Counted from the first letter of the stretch, positions 36,301 through 44,634 are shown. The stretch is DNA of 64,000 nucleotides from Pseudomonas sp. UYIF39 (GCF_029963765.1 NZ_JALBYU010000027.1:18229-82228); one strand, 5' to 3'. Numbers and translations are program-made. The notes: generated from the sequence alone by a model not told the origin.

Positions 36301-39021
36301 CGTCAGACCAGCCCGGGCGAGGTCTTGTGCCAGATCACCCAGCAGCGCCCTGAGGTACTGCCCATAGGGCACATTAGCGGGGGGCTGCATCAGATCGGTC
36401 ACCGCTCGCAGCAACGGTTGAATCACCATCAACCCGATGACAGTCAGGGTCCAGTTCATTGGCTGACTGCTGGCAAACCAGCCCCATGCGAACATTAGCA
36501 ACAGCGCCAGCGGTTCCAGGCTGCGTCGCAGATTGTCCAGAATCTTCCAGCGTGCCATGACGCTCAGCCTGTTGCGCACCCACTTGCCGTCGGCATTGCG
36601 CGCCCAGGGCAATGTCCACGGCAGCAGTTGCCAGTCGCCGCGAACCCAGCGATGCCGTCGTTTGACATCGGCACCGTAGTGCGAAGGGTATTGCTCGTAG
36701 ACTTGCACGTCGCTGAGCAGGCCGGATCGTGCATAACACCCTTCGATCAGGTCGTGGCTGAGAATCTGGTTATCCGGCAAGCAGCCTTCCAGGGCGCAGG
36801 TGAACGCGTCCACGTCGTAGATGCCCTTGCCGATGAAGGAACCTTGCTGGAACAGGTCCTGGTAAACGTCCGATACCGTGCGAGTGTAGGGATCGACGCC
36901 GGCATCACTGCCAAACAGCCGGGCGTAGATCGAGCGCGTGGCGCTGGTCAAGCTGATGCCCACTCGCGGTTGCAACACCGCGTAGCCGGAAATGATCTGC
37001 TCACCGTCACTGTCGAACAACGGACGATTCAACGGGTGCATCATGGCCGCCACGCATTGGCGAGCGACATCGCGCGGCAGCAGGGTGTCGGTGTCCAGCG
37101 TGATCACGTAACGCACCCCGCGCAATGGCGTGATGTCGCCGACGATGGCGTTGAAGCGTTCCTCTCCATGGCCACGCAACAGGGCGTTGAGTTCAATCAG
37201 CTTGCCGCGTTTGCGCTCGTGGCCCATCCACACACGTTCGCTCGCATTCCAGCGACGCGGCCGATGCAGCAGAAAGAATCGGTCGCTGAATCCGTCCGCG
37301 TATTTTCTGTTGAGCAGGGTGATTGCACGGGAGGCTTGTGTGAGCAGCTCGGCATCTTGTGGCTGAGACTCTTCAGGCGCATCCAGAAAATCACTGAGCA
37401 ACGCGAAATACAGGTTGCTGTCGCGGTTGGCGAGAAACCGCACTTCAAGACCTTCCACCAGTTCGTCCACGTCTGCCAGGCTGGCGATCAGCGTCGGGAT
37501 CACCACCAGGCTTCGCGCGCCATCGGGAATACCGGTGGCAAAATCCATTTTCGGCAGCGTCGTCGGCAACAGACTGAACGTCACCAACCAATTGATCAGG
37601 CTGATCGCCAGTCGGCTGGTCATGATCAGGCAGGGAATCGCCATCATCAGAAGCGCCGCATCGGGCATCCCGTCGCGCTGCGCGGAGGCCAGTAAAGGCC
37701 AGGCGAAGATGAGCGTCAGAACAGCCACCGGCGCCAGATAAAACATCAGCGGCGACTGCTGCAACAACCGTTTCCAGCGCTCATGAAGCGGCACCCTGGC
37801 ATTGAGTCGTCGCTCCAGCGTCGGCAGCCCTGCGCTGATCAGGTAATACCCGACATGGCGCGCCAGCAGTTCGCAGGGGACTGAGGCGGTTCCGGCCGCG
37901 GCGAGATTGATCGCGGCGCGGGCGACCTGGATTTCCGAGTGCTGGGGGCTTCTTCGGGCAAGGCGTTCTATGACATGCCGGTAGCTGTCGCGGGTACTGA
38001 AATCCATCGCCCGGTAAATTTCTGCCGGGTCTTCATTGAGAATCTGCTCGACATGACTCATCGACTCGACGAACTCGCGCCAGTCCGTGGCGGACAGGAG
38101 GCGCAAACTGCCGATGCTGTTGCCAATCGACACCTGATCCGCTGCCTGTTGTTGCGCATCGAGTTGCACCTGGCGTTCGATGCTGGAGCCTGTCTCACTC
38201 AGCGTCTGCTCCATCCAGTGCAGCGCCAGGGCCAGCGCTGCGCTCTGACCCTGCAAGCGGCGGGTGAATTCGGCGACAAAGGCGGCGGTCATCGGCGGAG
38301 CGGAGCGGGCCATGTCGGCAACGGTCAGCACCACGTTTTTGATATCTCGTTCCGAGGTTTCGATCAGGTGTTCGGCCCAGTCATCGGCCAGATTGCGCTC
38401 GTCGGCGTTGGCCATGACCCTGGAGGCCACTCGCCGCAGGTTTTCGATCAACGCCAGACGCAGCATGATCGGTATCGCCCACAGTTCACCCAGCGCAAGC
38501 GGCATCACTGTCTGATAGGAAAAAATGAAGCGGCTCAGGCTTTCCTCATCGACTCGACCGTCGCCATGGGAGATGGTCTCCAGCGCGATGTCATAGACGC
38601 GAGGCAGCCCCGCCGACGGGCCGTTGATCAGGCGTGGCAACTCACGGCTATAGCCTTTGGGCAGGTGCGTTCTGGCGGTGCGAATGTTTTCATCGATCAG
38701 ATAGTAATTGTCCAGCAGCCATTCCGCTGCCGGCGTCACTCGTCGGCTGGACACTTGCGCGTTGGCCAGCGCCGTGCTGCTGCGTTTGAGCAACTCCTCG
38801 TTGTCATCGAGCCTGTGCAGCATCGAGTCCCGTGCGGACAGCGTGGTCAGGCGATGCTGCCCGGCCAAGGCGATGCCGTGACTGGCCATCTGATCGGCGC
38901 TGAAAAGCTCCGAGCGCAATATGGGCTCGTATTTGAATCGGGGTGGAGGAAACAGACGGGTTCGCCAAAAACCGGACGAGCGAGAAAATACCCTCTGTAG
39001 GCGTGTCCATATGCTGTTCAT
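30373..39021 (-). CDS. ndvB: Cyclic beta-1,2-glucan synthase (NdvB/ChvB type)
   Basis: A 2882-residue inner-membrane enzyme, in the size range of the family (~2800-2900). Membrane segments lie near residues 420-490 and 840-1000. Between them is the glycosyltransferase (GT84) domain, with VVIPTLIASLADVDELVEGL and the DxD-type motif VITLDTDTLLPRD (~640). Two beta-sandwich/glycoamylase-like modules follow, ending in a GH94-type phosphorylase domain with LMGSGDWNDGMNRVG (~2550). The enzyme makes, elongates and cyclises periplasmic beta-1,2-glucans used in osmoadaptation and host interaction. The ATG at 39021 has AGGA upstream; an ATG at 39051 would add ten residues. No cgmB/ndvA exporter is adjacent. 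Confidence 0.92.
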   Translation of the reverse strand: MNSIWTRLQRVFSRSSGFWRTRLFPPPRFKYEPILRSELFSADQMASHGIALAGQHRLTTLSARDSMLHRLDDNEELLKRSSTALANAQVSSRRVTPAAEWLLDNYYLIDENIRTARTHLPKGYSRELPRLINGPSAGLPRVYDIALETISHGDGRVDEESLSRFIFSYQTVMPLALGELWAIPIMLRLALIENLRRVASRVMANADERNLADDWAEHLIETSERDIKNVVLTVADMARSAPPMTAAFVAEFTRRLQGQSAALALALHWMEQTLSETGSSIERQVQLDAQQQAADQVSIGNSIGSLRLLSATDWREFVESMSHVEQILNEDPAEIYRAMDFSTRDSYRHVIERLARRSPQHSEIQVARAAINLAAAGTASVPCELLARHVGYYLISAGLPTLERRLNARVPLHERWKRLLQQSPLMFYLAPVAVLTLIFAWPLLASAQRDGMPDAALLMMAIPCLIMTSRLAISLINWLVTFSLLPTTLPKMDFATGIPDGARSLVVIPTLIASLADVDELVEGLEVRFLANRDSNLYFALLSDFLDAPEESQPQDAELLTQASRAITLLNRKYADGFSDRFFLLHRPRRWNASERVWMGHERKRGKLIELNALLRGHGEERFNAIVGDITPLRGVRYVITLDTDTLLPRDVARQCVAAMMHPLNRPLFDSDGEQIISGYAVLQPRVGISLTSATRSIYARLFGSDAGVDPYTRTVSDVYQDLFQQGSFIGKGIYDVDAFTCALEGCLPDNQILSHDLIEGCYARSGLLSDVQVYEQYPSHYGADVKRRHRWVRGDWQLLPWTLPWARNADGKWVRNRLSVMARWKILDNLRRSLEPLALLLMFAWGWFASSQPMNWTLTVIGLMVIQPLLRAVTDLMQPPANVPYGQYLRALLGDLAQDLARAGLTLAWLPFEMFYSADAILRSLWRIGFSRRRLLQWQPSREVERTTENRLPGLYRQMWIEPVSALISLALLVKDPQTLAIASPLLLSWLVGPWIAWWLSSAPKQSVFAPSTDDLRFLRLLARKTWAFFDQYVGPEDHWLPPDNVQEDPRPAIAHRTSPTNMGMSLLAHLAAHDFAYLSTERLLSRLTASLDSMDGLERYRQHFYNWYDTQTLEPLRPHYVSTVDSGNLAGLLLTLSTGIAQLADAPMFGPAVIKGLRDTLDILADSQRASGADEYALPLRKGLEPISQIATPEALADLLHTAHIMVTSQPADTDEESLYWREAFTRQCIDWTEELQRYRLPAPSVTNESPRTLRQLASLNPADWAVEHHPEIERVRSDAAQRLETLKRLALLATSLAQMDFSLLYDHQRDLFVIGYNAEERRLDTGYYDLLASEVRLTNYVAIAQGQIPQRAWFTLGRLLSENAGVPTLLSWSGSMFEYLMPMLVMPNFEGSLLDQTCRAAVSVQIEQGNRLGIPWGVSESGYSTVDAHFNYQYRAFGVQALGLQRGLSNDIVIAPYASALALMVDADAACKNLQRLALQGSAGRFGLYEAVDYTEARLPRGQHFVVVRSFMAHHQGMSLLALTSRLLDQPMQQRFEADPSLRSALLLLQERVPKSAAPYLQTAQSPVLGDVGQGQDTGLRVFSDPGRKRPAVQLLSNGRYHVMLTSGGGGYSRRNEMAITRWQEDTSQDNWGMFCYLRDVQSNTVWSAAHQPTMHQPESHEAIFCDSRAEFRARNLDFDTHLEIVVSPEDDIELRRLHVTNRASSAKTLEITTYAEVVLTTPVNDAMHPAFSKLFVQTELLPALQAIICSRRPRASDERTPWMCHLLAAHGVDIDAISYETDRARFIGRGRSLVSPAALDADCQRLSGSAGPVLDPVIAIRCRITLQPGQQATIDLVTGVADSRDDCLYLINKYRDRHLADRVFDLSWTHSQVLLRQLNASLSDARLFEQMASSLLYANASMRANHAVLIANRRNQPGLWGQAISGDLPIVLLQIQSLDNIALVQQLIQAHAYWRQKGLVVDLLIWNEDQAGYRQQLQDAILGLITSGSEATLLDRPGGIFVRPAQQMSNEDRVLFLSVARLVLSEDLGSLAEQIHRRKVSPVHAPFVATRHFQARPASVRPNRPFLLLSNEYGGFSADGGEYIITGLAPDPTPAPWVNVIANAHLGTVVSEAGSAYTWAENAHEFRLTPWHNDPVTDRSGEAIYLRDEETGHFWSAAPQPCPGQGPYQTRHGFGYSVFEHEEDGIYSELWIYVALDAPIKFSRLVLSNRSGRRRSLSVTGYVEWVLGDLRSKSAMHVVTQSDPASGAFFARNAYSVEFSERVAFFDTDTIDHGVSGDRTEFIGRNGTLASPAAMQHAGLSGRMGGGLDPCAALQVSIELGEGDTREVILRLGAASSSNAATQLVQRYRGSLVAAEELHKVREHWRSLLGAIRIETGAPEVDVMVNGWLMYQVIACRFQARSGYYQSGGAIGFRDQLQDSMAMIHADPAAVRAHLLLCAGHQYVEGDVQHWWHPPMNRGVRTACSDDFLWLVTATNRYVEMTADVGVLEEVAGYLEGRQLVAGEESYYDLPGVSPLRESLYQHCVRAIEHSLRRGHHGLPLMGSGDWNDGMNRVGHLGAGESVWLGFFSYQVLEQFAVTARLHGDHAFAKRCSDSAVTLQRNLDKTAWDGAWYRRAWFDDGQMLGSASNEECRIDSIAQSWSVLSGAGSAVRQIKAMQSLDEHLIKHDIRAVLLLDPPFDKGTLDPGYIKGYVPGVRENGGQYTHAAVWAGMAFALLGEAGKAWELLNLINPAAPANNAQIDTYKVEPYVMAADVYGAAPHAGRGGWTWYTGSAGWMYRLIVESLLGVQRSGRTLRIEPLIPADWPGFILHYRFGKTLYHFDVRQGSSTFTSMTLDGQPLSDAALTLDDGGLEHWVRVDCRARSPRPQALEFEHAADE

Positions 39022-39815
39022 AAGGTCCTGAGCCTGAAACGCATCATACAATTGCGTGCATTTTTATAGGTGCGCCAACGCATTGCGCCAGCACCGAGCA
39101 GCGCTTGGTGGACGTAGCTTTTCAACTTGAGTGTGGAGACTTGGAGGGCTGTTCGTCTGTTCGCTGGCGAACATAACCATCGCTCCTTGGATGCGGTCCA
39201 CATTGCAGGCGGCATTGCTCGGACGCGGGGCGGGATTTATCCAGTCTCTCCGCGTTTTGTCGACCCCGCATTGGCGGCTAGTGAACCGCAGGGCTCATTT
39301 TTGGCTTTGCCGGCCTGATACGGCTATCAGCGCAGGCGGAGTAATTCATCCGTAACGGTGTTCGATGGAGATGAACTACCTCCTGCATCCGCACTCAACC
39401 GCCCGACGGACAACTGTTCTTCGATGGCGGTGAGGCCCGCCTATGGCAAAAACATGGCATCTATCGACAACTTTAGAATTGAGTCACCCAAGCATTTATT
39501 GGAACTGGACGCCACCACAGTGGGAATGTTGACGCTAGTATCATTTAAATGTGTGTCAGGATCCGATTGGGAAGTTGCGACCGAAACGGCATGTTGCCTA
39601 TGAACGTTGAGACGCCTTTATAAATCTCCCAACAGGGGCCGGTCTTGATGATGCCGTCTGATGACTGAGCAATTTAATTGACTGCTTTTGGCCGATTATT
39701 GCCCTTGACGAGAGGCAGAAAACGGCCAAAAGCGGACGGTCATACCCACCACCTGTTTGAGCCAGGAATGTCTTCAATAAGACACAAAAGGAAACTCTCA
39801 CTTAGGCTGCATGGG
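39022..39815. other. Gene-poor stretch between ndvB and a hydrolase gene
   Basis: About 790 bp without a supportable gene. It includes the ndvB upstream region and an intact palindromic repeat near its end (39680-39737). Short frames, for example 39358-39603, lack ribosome-binding sites and family-like features. Confidence 0.55.
39680..39737. repeat. Intact palindromic intergenic repeat (unoccupied target)
   Basis: The arms GACTGCTTTTGGCCG (39680-39694) and CGGCCAAAAGCGGAC (39723-39737) flank a GCCTGTC-like centre with an inner short stem. The same repeat, in halves or split by insertions, occurs near 28.5, 43.7, 46.85, 51.5, 52.5, 53.93, 55.29, 55.73, 56.43 and 58.29 kb. This copy shows the uninterrupted form, and each arm contains the GGCC used by the miniature elements. 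Confidence 0.75.
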
Positions 39816-40679
39816 CTAAGAATGGGAGAAAAACAACTCCAGTTCTTTCGCTAGCTCGTAGGGAGCTTCTTCTGCCATGTGATGCCCGCTATCAATCGCT
39901 GCGCCAGTAACAGCCAGCGCCGCCCATGGCTGCCACACCGCTGTTACATCGCCATAGAGCTCCCGCAGGTCATCCTTTCCAGACCAGACCACATGCACCG
40001 GGCATTGAAGTTTGCGCCCGGCTTTTTTGTCTTCCCGATCATGAAGGTGGTCGAGCTGGATGCCAGCGCGATAATCTCCGAGCATCCCTTTGACCGTTTC
40101 GGGATCATGGATCGCAGCTAGGAAATCTTCATAGTTCTCGTCGCCCATGGACTCCTTCGATCCTCCGTACCAGGCCTTAGGGTCTGCAAGGATCGCACGC
40201 TCTGGTTTGCCGTGCTGTGCGAAGAAAAACCAATGCCACCAATGTTCTGCGAACTGTGCATCACACCGCTCCAATGCTTCCAGGATCGGCACCCCATCAA
40301 GCATCGCTAGCTTTATGACTCTAGAGGGATGATCCATGGCAGCCCGAAAGGCTGTATAGCTTCCCCGGTCATGACCGGCCAAATGAAATTTATTGAACCC
40401 AAGGCAATCCATGAGTGCGATGCAATCGCGAGCTTTGGCTCTCTTCGAAGAAGCTTCATAGTCGAAGGGACTAGCTGGTTTGCTTGATTTGCCGAAGCCC
40501 CTTAGATCGGGGCATACCACTGTAAAGGATCGAGCAAGGAGCGGCGCAACCTTATGCCAGGTCGTATGCGTGCGAGGGTGACCGTGAAGCAAAAGCAAAG
40601 GTGGGCCGGAACCACCATATCTCACCCGAAGCGTTGCTTCCGGCAACTCAATCATTTCCAACTTGAAGTTTTCGAACAT
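39816..40679 (-). CDS. Haloacetate dehalogenase/epoxide hydrolase-like alpha/beta hydrolase
   Basis: A 287-residue alpha/beta hydrolase. The oxyanion-hole segment LLLLHGHPRTHTTWHKVAPL is followed by VCPDLRGFGKSSKP. The nucleophile elbow GHDRGSYTAFRAAMDHP has Asp as nucleophile, as in fluoroacetate/haloacetate dehalogenases and epoxide hydrolases. A late His (AIDSGHHMAEEAP) completes the triad. The DRG-S elbow and the HGHPRTH motif are typical of haloacetate dehalogenases. Leaving-group specificity is not shown by sequence. It stands alone, between a palindromic repeat and the IS element. Confidence 0.85.
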   Translation of the reverse strand: MFENFKLEMIELPEATLRVRYGGSGPPLLLLHGHPRTHTTWHKVAPLLARSFTVVCPDLRGFGKSSKPASPFDYEASSKRAKARDCIALMDCLGFNKFHLAGHDRGSYTAFRAAMDHPSRVIKLAMLDGVPILEALERCDAQFAEHWWHWFFFAQHGKPERAILADPKAWYGGSKESMGDENYEDFLAAIHDPETVKGMLGDYRAGIQLDHLHDREDKKAGRKLQCPVHVVWSGKDDLRELYGDVTAVWQPWAALAVTGAAIDSGHHMAEEAPYELAKELELFFSHS

Positions 40680-41127
40680 TCTGCTGTTCCTGCTGAAGGC
40701 CGAGGGCTTCGCGTCGAAGGCGAGTACAGCATTAGGAGCCTACGCGCGTTGTACGCAAGCTGCCTTCGAGGGTATCGCTCGCCGATCAGGGTCAACGTTT
40801 GGCCGGGTGTCAACGGTTCATTAAAATAGCAGCGTAGTCGAACGACTCCATTTTCGAGCAGAGTCAGCTTTTGTAGGCGTAGGTAAAATCATAGCTGGCG
40901 ACGGGTGAGTATTGGTAAGAGATCGAGCACATATCATTGTCCGCTCTGGGTCCAGGCTGTGTGAAAACGCGCTAAATACCTCGAAAACTGAGAGTCGCGA
41001 GGGTTGCCTATGGAATCAGCGGGCGGAAGCGCGAATTAGCTTAGTCAGTGACATAGTCGTTCGTAATGCCGTTTTGGGCGCGTCCGCGCCCCAAACGGCT
41101 TCTAACTGGCGGGCCAAGCGGCTGGGT

Positions 41128-42563
41128 TCACGCCCTGATCGCCTCAAGCAGTCCTGCGATGCCGAAGATGCTCATCATTCGTTTGAGGTTGTAGGCGAGC
41201 ACATGAAGGCTCATCTCAGTGCTCACCCTCGGCAGGGTTTTGGTCAGGAAGTGGGTACTTCCCATCCAGTACTTGAGCGTTCCGAAAGGATGTTCAACAG
41301 TCTGTCGACGAACCCTCATCATCGCTGGATCATGTTCTAGCCGAACCTGCATCGCGTCGACTACAGCCTCATGTTCCTAGCGCTTCACACGGCGCTCCTT
41401 ACCCGTCGTACATTGCTTTTGCATTGAGCAGGACGGGCAGCCCGAGAAGTAGTAACAATGCAATAACATGCCGTCTTCCATTGACGAATGCCGCCTGGTT
41501 AGTAACTGCCTCGCAGGGCATCGATACTCGTCCGACGCCGCAAGATAGATGAAGTCCTGCTTACCAAATCGGCCTTCGGCTTTGCTGCCAGATGTGAGGG
41601 GTTTCGGTACGAAGGTAGTGATGCCGGCTTGCTCGCAAGCAAGGATTTCAGACCTTTGTAATAGCCTCGGTCGGCCACCACCGTTAGAGATTCAGCCTCG
41701 ATTTCTTCACGCGCTTGGTTCGCCATATTGCTCAGTTGCCCACGATCATTACCAACGTTGGTCACCTCATGGGCAACGATCAGATGGTGTTTGTCGTCGA
41801 CAGCTGTTTGTACGTTGTAGCCAACCGTTCCGGTGCCTCGGCCGCTCGTAGCCATTAAGCGTGCATCTGGGTCTGTGAGGGAGATCTGCTGGTCTGGACT
41901 TTCGTGGAGCTGCGCCTCGATGTCCTTAAGTTTCTGCATCTGCTTTTTCAGTGTTTCTATCTTTTCTTTAAGCCGCTCTGCTTTGGCCTCGGCCACTTCG
42001 GGCGTTGCCCGATCCGCCGAATCCATCGCCGCCAGATATCGATCAATGCTCTGCTCGATCTGCTGCATGCGTGCCTTCACCTTGCCCTGAGTGAAGTTGC
42101 GGTCGCGATTATTGACGGCTTTGAATTTGCTGCCGTCGATGGCGATGATCGATTGGGAGAAGAGATTGAGGTTGCGACAAAGAACTACGAACTGGCGGCA
42201 TACGCTGCGAATGGCTTTGCCGTTGTCTTTGCGAAAGTCGGCAATGGTTTTGAAGTCCGGAGCCAAACGCCCCGTTAGCCACATTAACTCGACGTTGCGC
42301 TCGGCCTCACGCTCAAGCCGGTGGCTGGACTGAATCCGATTGAGATAGCCGTAGATATAGATCTTTAGCAAGACCGCTGGATGATAGGCCGGACGACCCG
42401 TTGCAGCAGGATCAACACCTTCAAACCCAAGTGCCCCCAAGTCGAGTTCATCGACGAAAACGTCGACCACTCGGACTGGATTTTCTTCGGTTACGTAATC
42501 GTCCAGGCACTCCGGCAGCAGAGTCACTTGCGTCCGGGCCTCGCCTTCAATGAATCGCTTCAT
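41128..42563 (-). pseudogene. IS1182-family transposase, frameshifted and with an internal stop
   Basis: The frame from the ATG at 42563 encodes the IS1182 N-terminal domain (MKRFIEGEARTQVTLLPECL; GRPAYHPAVLLKIYIYGYLN; FRKDNGKAIRSVCRQF) and the DDE core start (IAIDGSKFKAVNNRDRNFTQ; VADRGYYKG). About 41650-41655 one base is missing. The family continuation (EILACEQAGITTFVPKPLTS, then YRCPARQLL) is found in another frame. In that frame a TAG at 41377-41379 replaces the expected Trp codon. The last segment, VEHPFGTLKYWMGSTHFLTK, ends at 41128. Two lesions make it non-functional, but its ends could still be used by a transposase supplied in trans. Confidence 0.85.
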
Positions 42564-42638
42564 GATCGCCCCCCGATACGATCTAGACGATCAGAAGCTT
42601 AGATCATCCTCGCTGTATTTCGGCTTTTGGCCTTAAAG

Positions 42639-43100
42639 CTAAGCTCGCTTTTCATCTGGATTGAGGACATTGCCGGTGGGGATTGGACAGAAATTGGCGA
42701 GCTGGGGAACAATGGATTTACCCATGCAATTGACTGCCGCAAAGTATTTACGGCCGCTTGAATGGGACAACCTTGCATGACATTCGCAACAATACTCGTC
42801 GTGGTATTGGCCATCAGGTTTGAAAAATAGTTTGGCCTCGTTGAGGTCGGTTATTAAAAATCCTTCAGATTTCAAAATTTGTTCAAAACGATCACGTAAT
42901 GAAGAGAGGGCGGTGGGAAGATGGGGATGACTGCGAAGCTCCTTCGGGTATGGGGTCGCACTCAGTAGATCCACCGTCGCGATAGGCTCCCCGGTTACTT
43001 TGAGCGCTTGCAACAGATGTGGGTGTACGTACGACAGACCGCTGGCAGCGTGATGCGCAATACTTTGACAGACACTACTGAGGCGGCGAAGGGAAGGCAT
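42639..43100 (-). CDS. Hypothetical protein, passenger inside the IS element
   Basis: A 153-residue frame (MPSLRRLSSVCQSIAHHAAS GL...) with balanced composition. Conserved-looking blocks are GLSYVHPHLLQA, TVDLLSATPYP and YHDEYCCECHARL (a CCxC cluster). It looks like a real small protein of a family I recall as uncharacterised in pseudomonads, but I cannot name it. It lies between the transposase start and the right terminal repeat, so it is carried as a passenger, or the IS end belongs to a composite event. The function is unknown. Confidence 0.55.
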   Translation of the reverse strand: MPSLRRLSSVCQSIAHHAASGLSYVHPHLLQALKVTGEPIATVDLLSATPYPKELRSHPHLPTALSSLRDRFEQILKSEGFLITDLNEAKLFFKPDGQYHDEYCCECHARLSHSSGRKYFAAVNCMGKSIVPQLANFCPIPTGNVLNPDEKRA

Positions 43101-43261
43101 TCATTCTTCCTGATTTGGTTTGCGAGCTGCGTCGAGCTGCTGGATTCCTAGAGACCATATGGTGCCTCAAAACCTGGACAAATGCCCCCATGGCCGAATC
43201 GTTATAAAAATGTGTTTTCACACAGCCTGGACCCAAAGCGGACATCGGCGGGACATTCCGA

Positions 43262-43606
43262 TTAGCTGAATTGACGCTCATACAGGGTGACCTGCTCAGG
43301 AAACAGCTCGCAATAGAGATGATGTGGAATGCCGAAAATGTTCACTTCGATGCACGGCGGCGGGAGTTCTTCGGAGTAATCCAGGATGGCCAAACCCGCA
43401 CATGGAATTACCAGATCCGCTTCGGTCTGAACAGAAAGATCCAGAACGGTCTGGTCGTGATGGTTCGTGGAGCACTGATTCTGGATAGCTGCGTACCCAT
43501 CGGCAGGTTCGAATTGGCCGAAAGCAACGCCCATCGGAGGATCTCCGTAATCGAGCGCCGAGTAGCCCACTAAAACCAATCCGCTATAAATTGAGAATCG
43601 CATCAT
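43262..43606 (-). CDS. Conserved hypothetical protein
   Basis: A 114-residue frame, acidic and without signal peptide or membrane segment. LVGYSALDYGDPPMGVAFGQ, AILDYSEELPPPCIEVNIFG and a C-terminus LFPEQVTLYERQFS give it a real-protein look, with a G-x-P-P turn and a C-terminal aromatic/charged tail. It ends only 33 bp from the IS right end. I do not recognise the family; a small immunity-type protein is conceivable (speculation). Confidence 0.55.
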   Translation of the reverse strand: MMRFSIYSGLVLVGYSALDYGDPPMGVAFGQFEPADGYAAIQNQCSTNHHDQTVLDLSVQTEADLVIPCAGLAILDYSEELPPPCIEVNIFGIPHHLYCELFPEQVTLYERQFS

Positions 43607-43705
43607 GAGACTGCCTGTTTTTTTTCATGCATTGGATCTAGCCGCGGTATATCACTCGGCTAGTCCTTAAGCGAGGGCGAAGCAGTTGAGCGACTGCAAT
43701 TGGCC

Positions 43706-43882
43706 GATTCTGTTGAAAAAGTCGGTCCGCCCAAACGACCTGATCATTGCCTGGTGAAAACGCCTTTTTTCACGCTGCTACGTGAAATCTGAGTCCCGAT
43801 GCCTCTGCCGAGAGTAAAGATTTCAATCTCGGACGCATACTTTTCTGCCGCGGAAACCATGGCCGACTTTTTCAACAGAATC
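43706..43882. repeat. Miniature element family B, copy 1 (177 bp)
   Basis: The perfect 20-bp terminal repeats start GATTCTGTTGAAAAAG at both ends, and the 4-bp GGCC duplication lies outside (43702-43705, 43883-43886). Sister copies at 46859-47036 and 55297-55474 have the same ends and very similar interiors (conserved block TAAAGATTTCAATCTCGG). It is inserted in a palindromic-repeat arm (GACTGCAATTGGCC before it, GGCCGATTGCTGCC after it). No coding capacity. Confidence 0.82.
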
Positions 43883-43995
43883 GGCCGATTGCTGCCTATT
43901 AAGTGAAGCGGTTGAAAGGAAAGTTTAGCAATAGCCTCGTGTTACAAACTTTGGCTTCCCACACATCATTCACCGGCTGAATCGATCAGTCCCTT

Positions 43996-44634
43996 TTAAC
44001 CATTGCAATAGGTGGGCGGCACGGTAGAGGCAGCAATGTCCCACGTAAGCATTATCTGGGTGATGGCCGCATCAATGACCCCATGCTGCGTGTTATCCCG
44101 AGCAAGGATGGAAATACCCTGCAAGAAACTGTCGAACACCGTAGCCATCGCGGGCGCGTAAATATTGCCCGGCAACTGACCGGCACTGACACCCCGCTCA
44201 ACACACGCCAAAATCCCCGCGCGAGTGCGGGCGCGAGATTGGGTCAGGGCATCGACCACCCGAGCATTCTCTGGGCTGGGCGCGCTCATCATGCCGAGGG
44301 TCACCATGCAGCCCTTGGGATGGCCTTCTTCACACTGCATGCGCGCCGACTGGCGCAGCGCGGTCTCGATGGCCTGGCGTGGCGGCAGGCTCTCGTCCCA
44401 CAGGCATTCGGTGACCTGGGCGAAGGTCGCCAGGTAACGCTGCACGCACTCATCAAACAACGCTTCCTTGGAACCGAACGCCGCGTAAAAGCTCGGCGCG
44501 GAGATCCCGCCACCGAGTCCGGCTTTCAACTGAGCGAGGGAGGTCGCGTCGTAGCCGTGTTGCCAAAACAGGTGCAAGGCCTGTTCCACGGCGTGGTCGC
44601 GGTCGAAGGTGCGGGGGCGGCCCATTTGTGCCAT
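43996..44634 (-). CDS. TetR-family repressor
   Basis: A 212-residue TetR regulator. The HTH is GRPRTFDRDHAVEQALHLFW, QHGYDATSLAQLKAGLGGGI, SAPSFYAAFGSKEALFDECV, and the C-terminal ligand domain follows. AGGAG seven bases before the ATG at 44634 supports this start over one at 44691. It is divergent from the MFS efflux gene, and the 129-bp gap has a large inverted repeat, so the usual arrangement of a drug-responsive repressor and its pump is likely. The inducer is unknown. Confidence 0.9.
   Translation of the reverse strand: MAQMGRPRTFDRDHAVEQALHLFWQHGYDATSLAQLKAGLGGGISAPSFYAAFGSKEALFDECVQRYLATFAQVTECLWDESLPPRQAIETALRQSARMQCEEGHPKGCMVTLGMMSAPSPENARVVDALTQSRARTRAGILACVERGVSAGQLPGNIYAPAMATVFDSFLQGISILARDNTQHGVIDAAITQIMLTWDIAASTVPPTYCNG

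Larger units (their letters stand above)
40953..43229 (-). mobile_element. IS1182-family insertion element with passenger ORF, inactive
   Basis: The terminal inverted repeats begin CAGGCTGTGTGAAAAC at both ends (from 40953, and inward from 43229). The element holds a broken IS1182-type transposase (41128-42563) and a 153-codon unrelated frame (42639-43100) between the transposase start and the right end, giving 2277 bp, longer than usual for the family (about 1.3-2 kb). The flanks are GGTC on the left and GACC on the right, reverse complements rather than a direct repeat. Both sides continue outward as the same palindromic-repeat arm (GACCCARAGCGGAC). This suggests insertion at a palindrome centre or later recombination. 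Confidence 0.75.

Noticed and set aside
30448..39000. Many long plus-strand open frames opposite ndvB (for example 34600-36050, 36628-37695, 37939-39000)
   Set aside because: They are antisense shadows of a high-GC gene: composition is His/Gln/Arg-rich without family features or ribosome-binding sites.
39358..39603. 81-codon plus-strand frame
   Set aside because: No ribosome-binding site, no family-like features, low-confidence composition.
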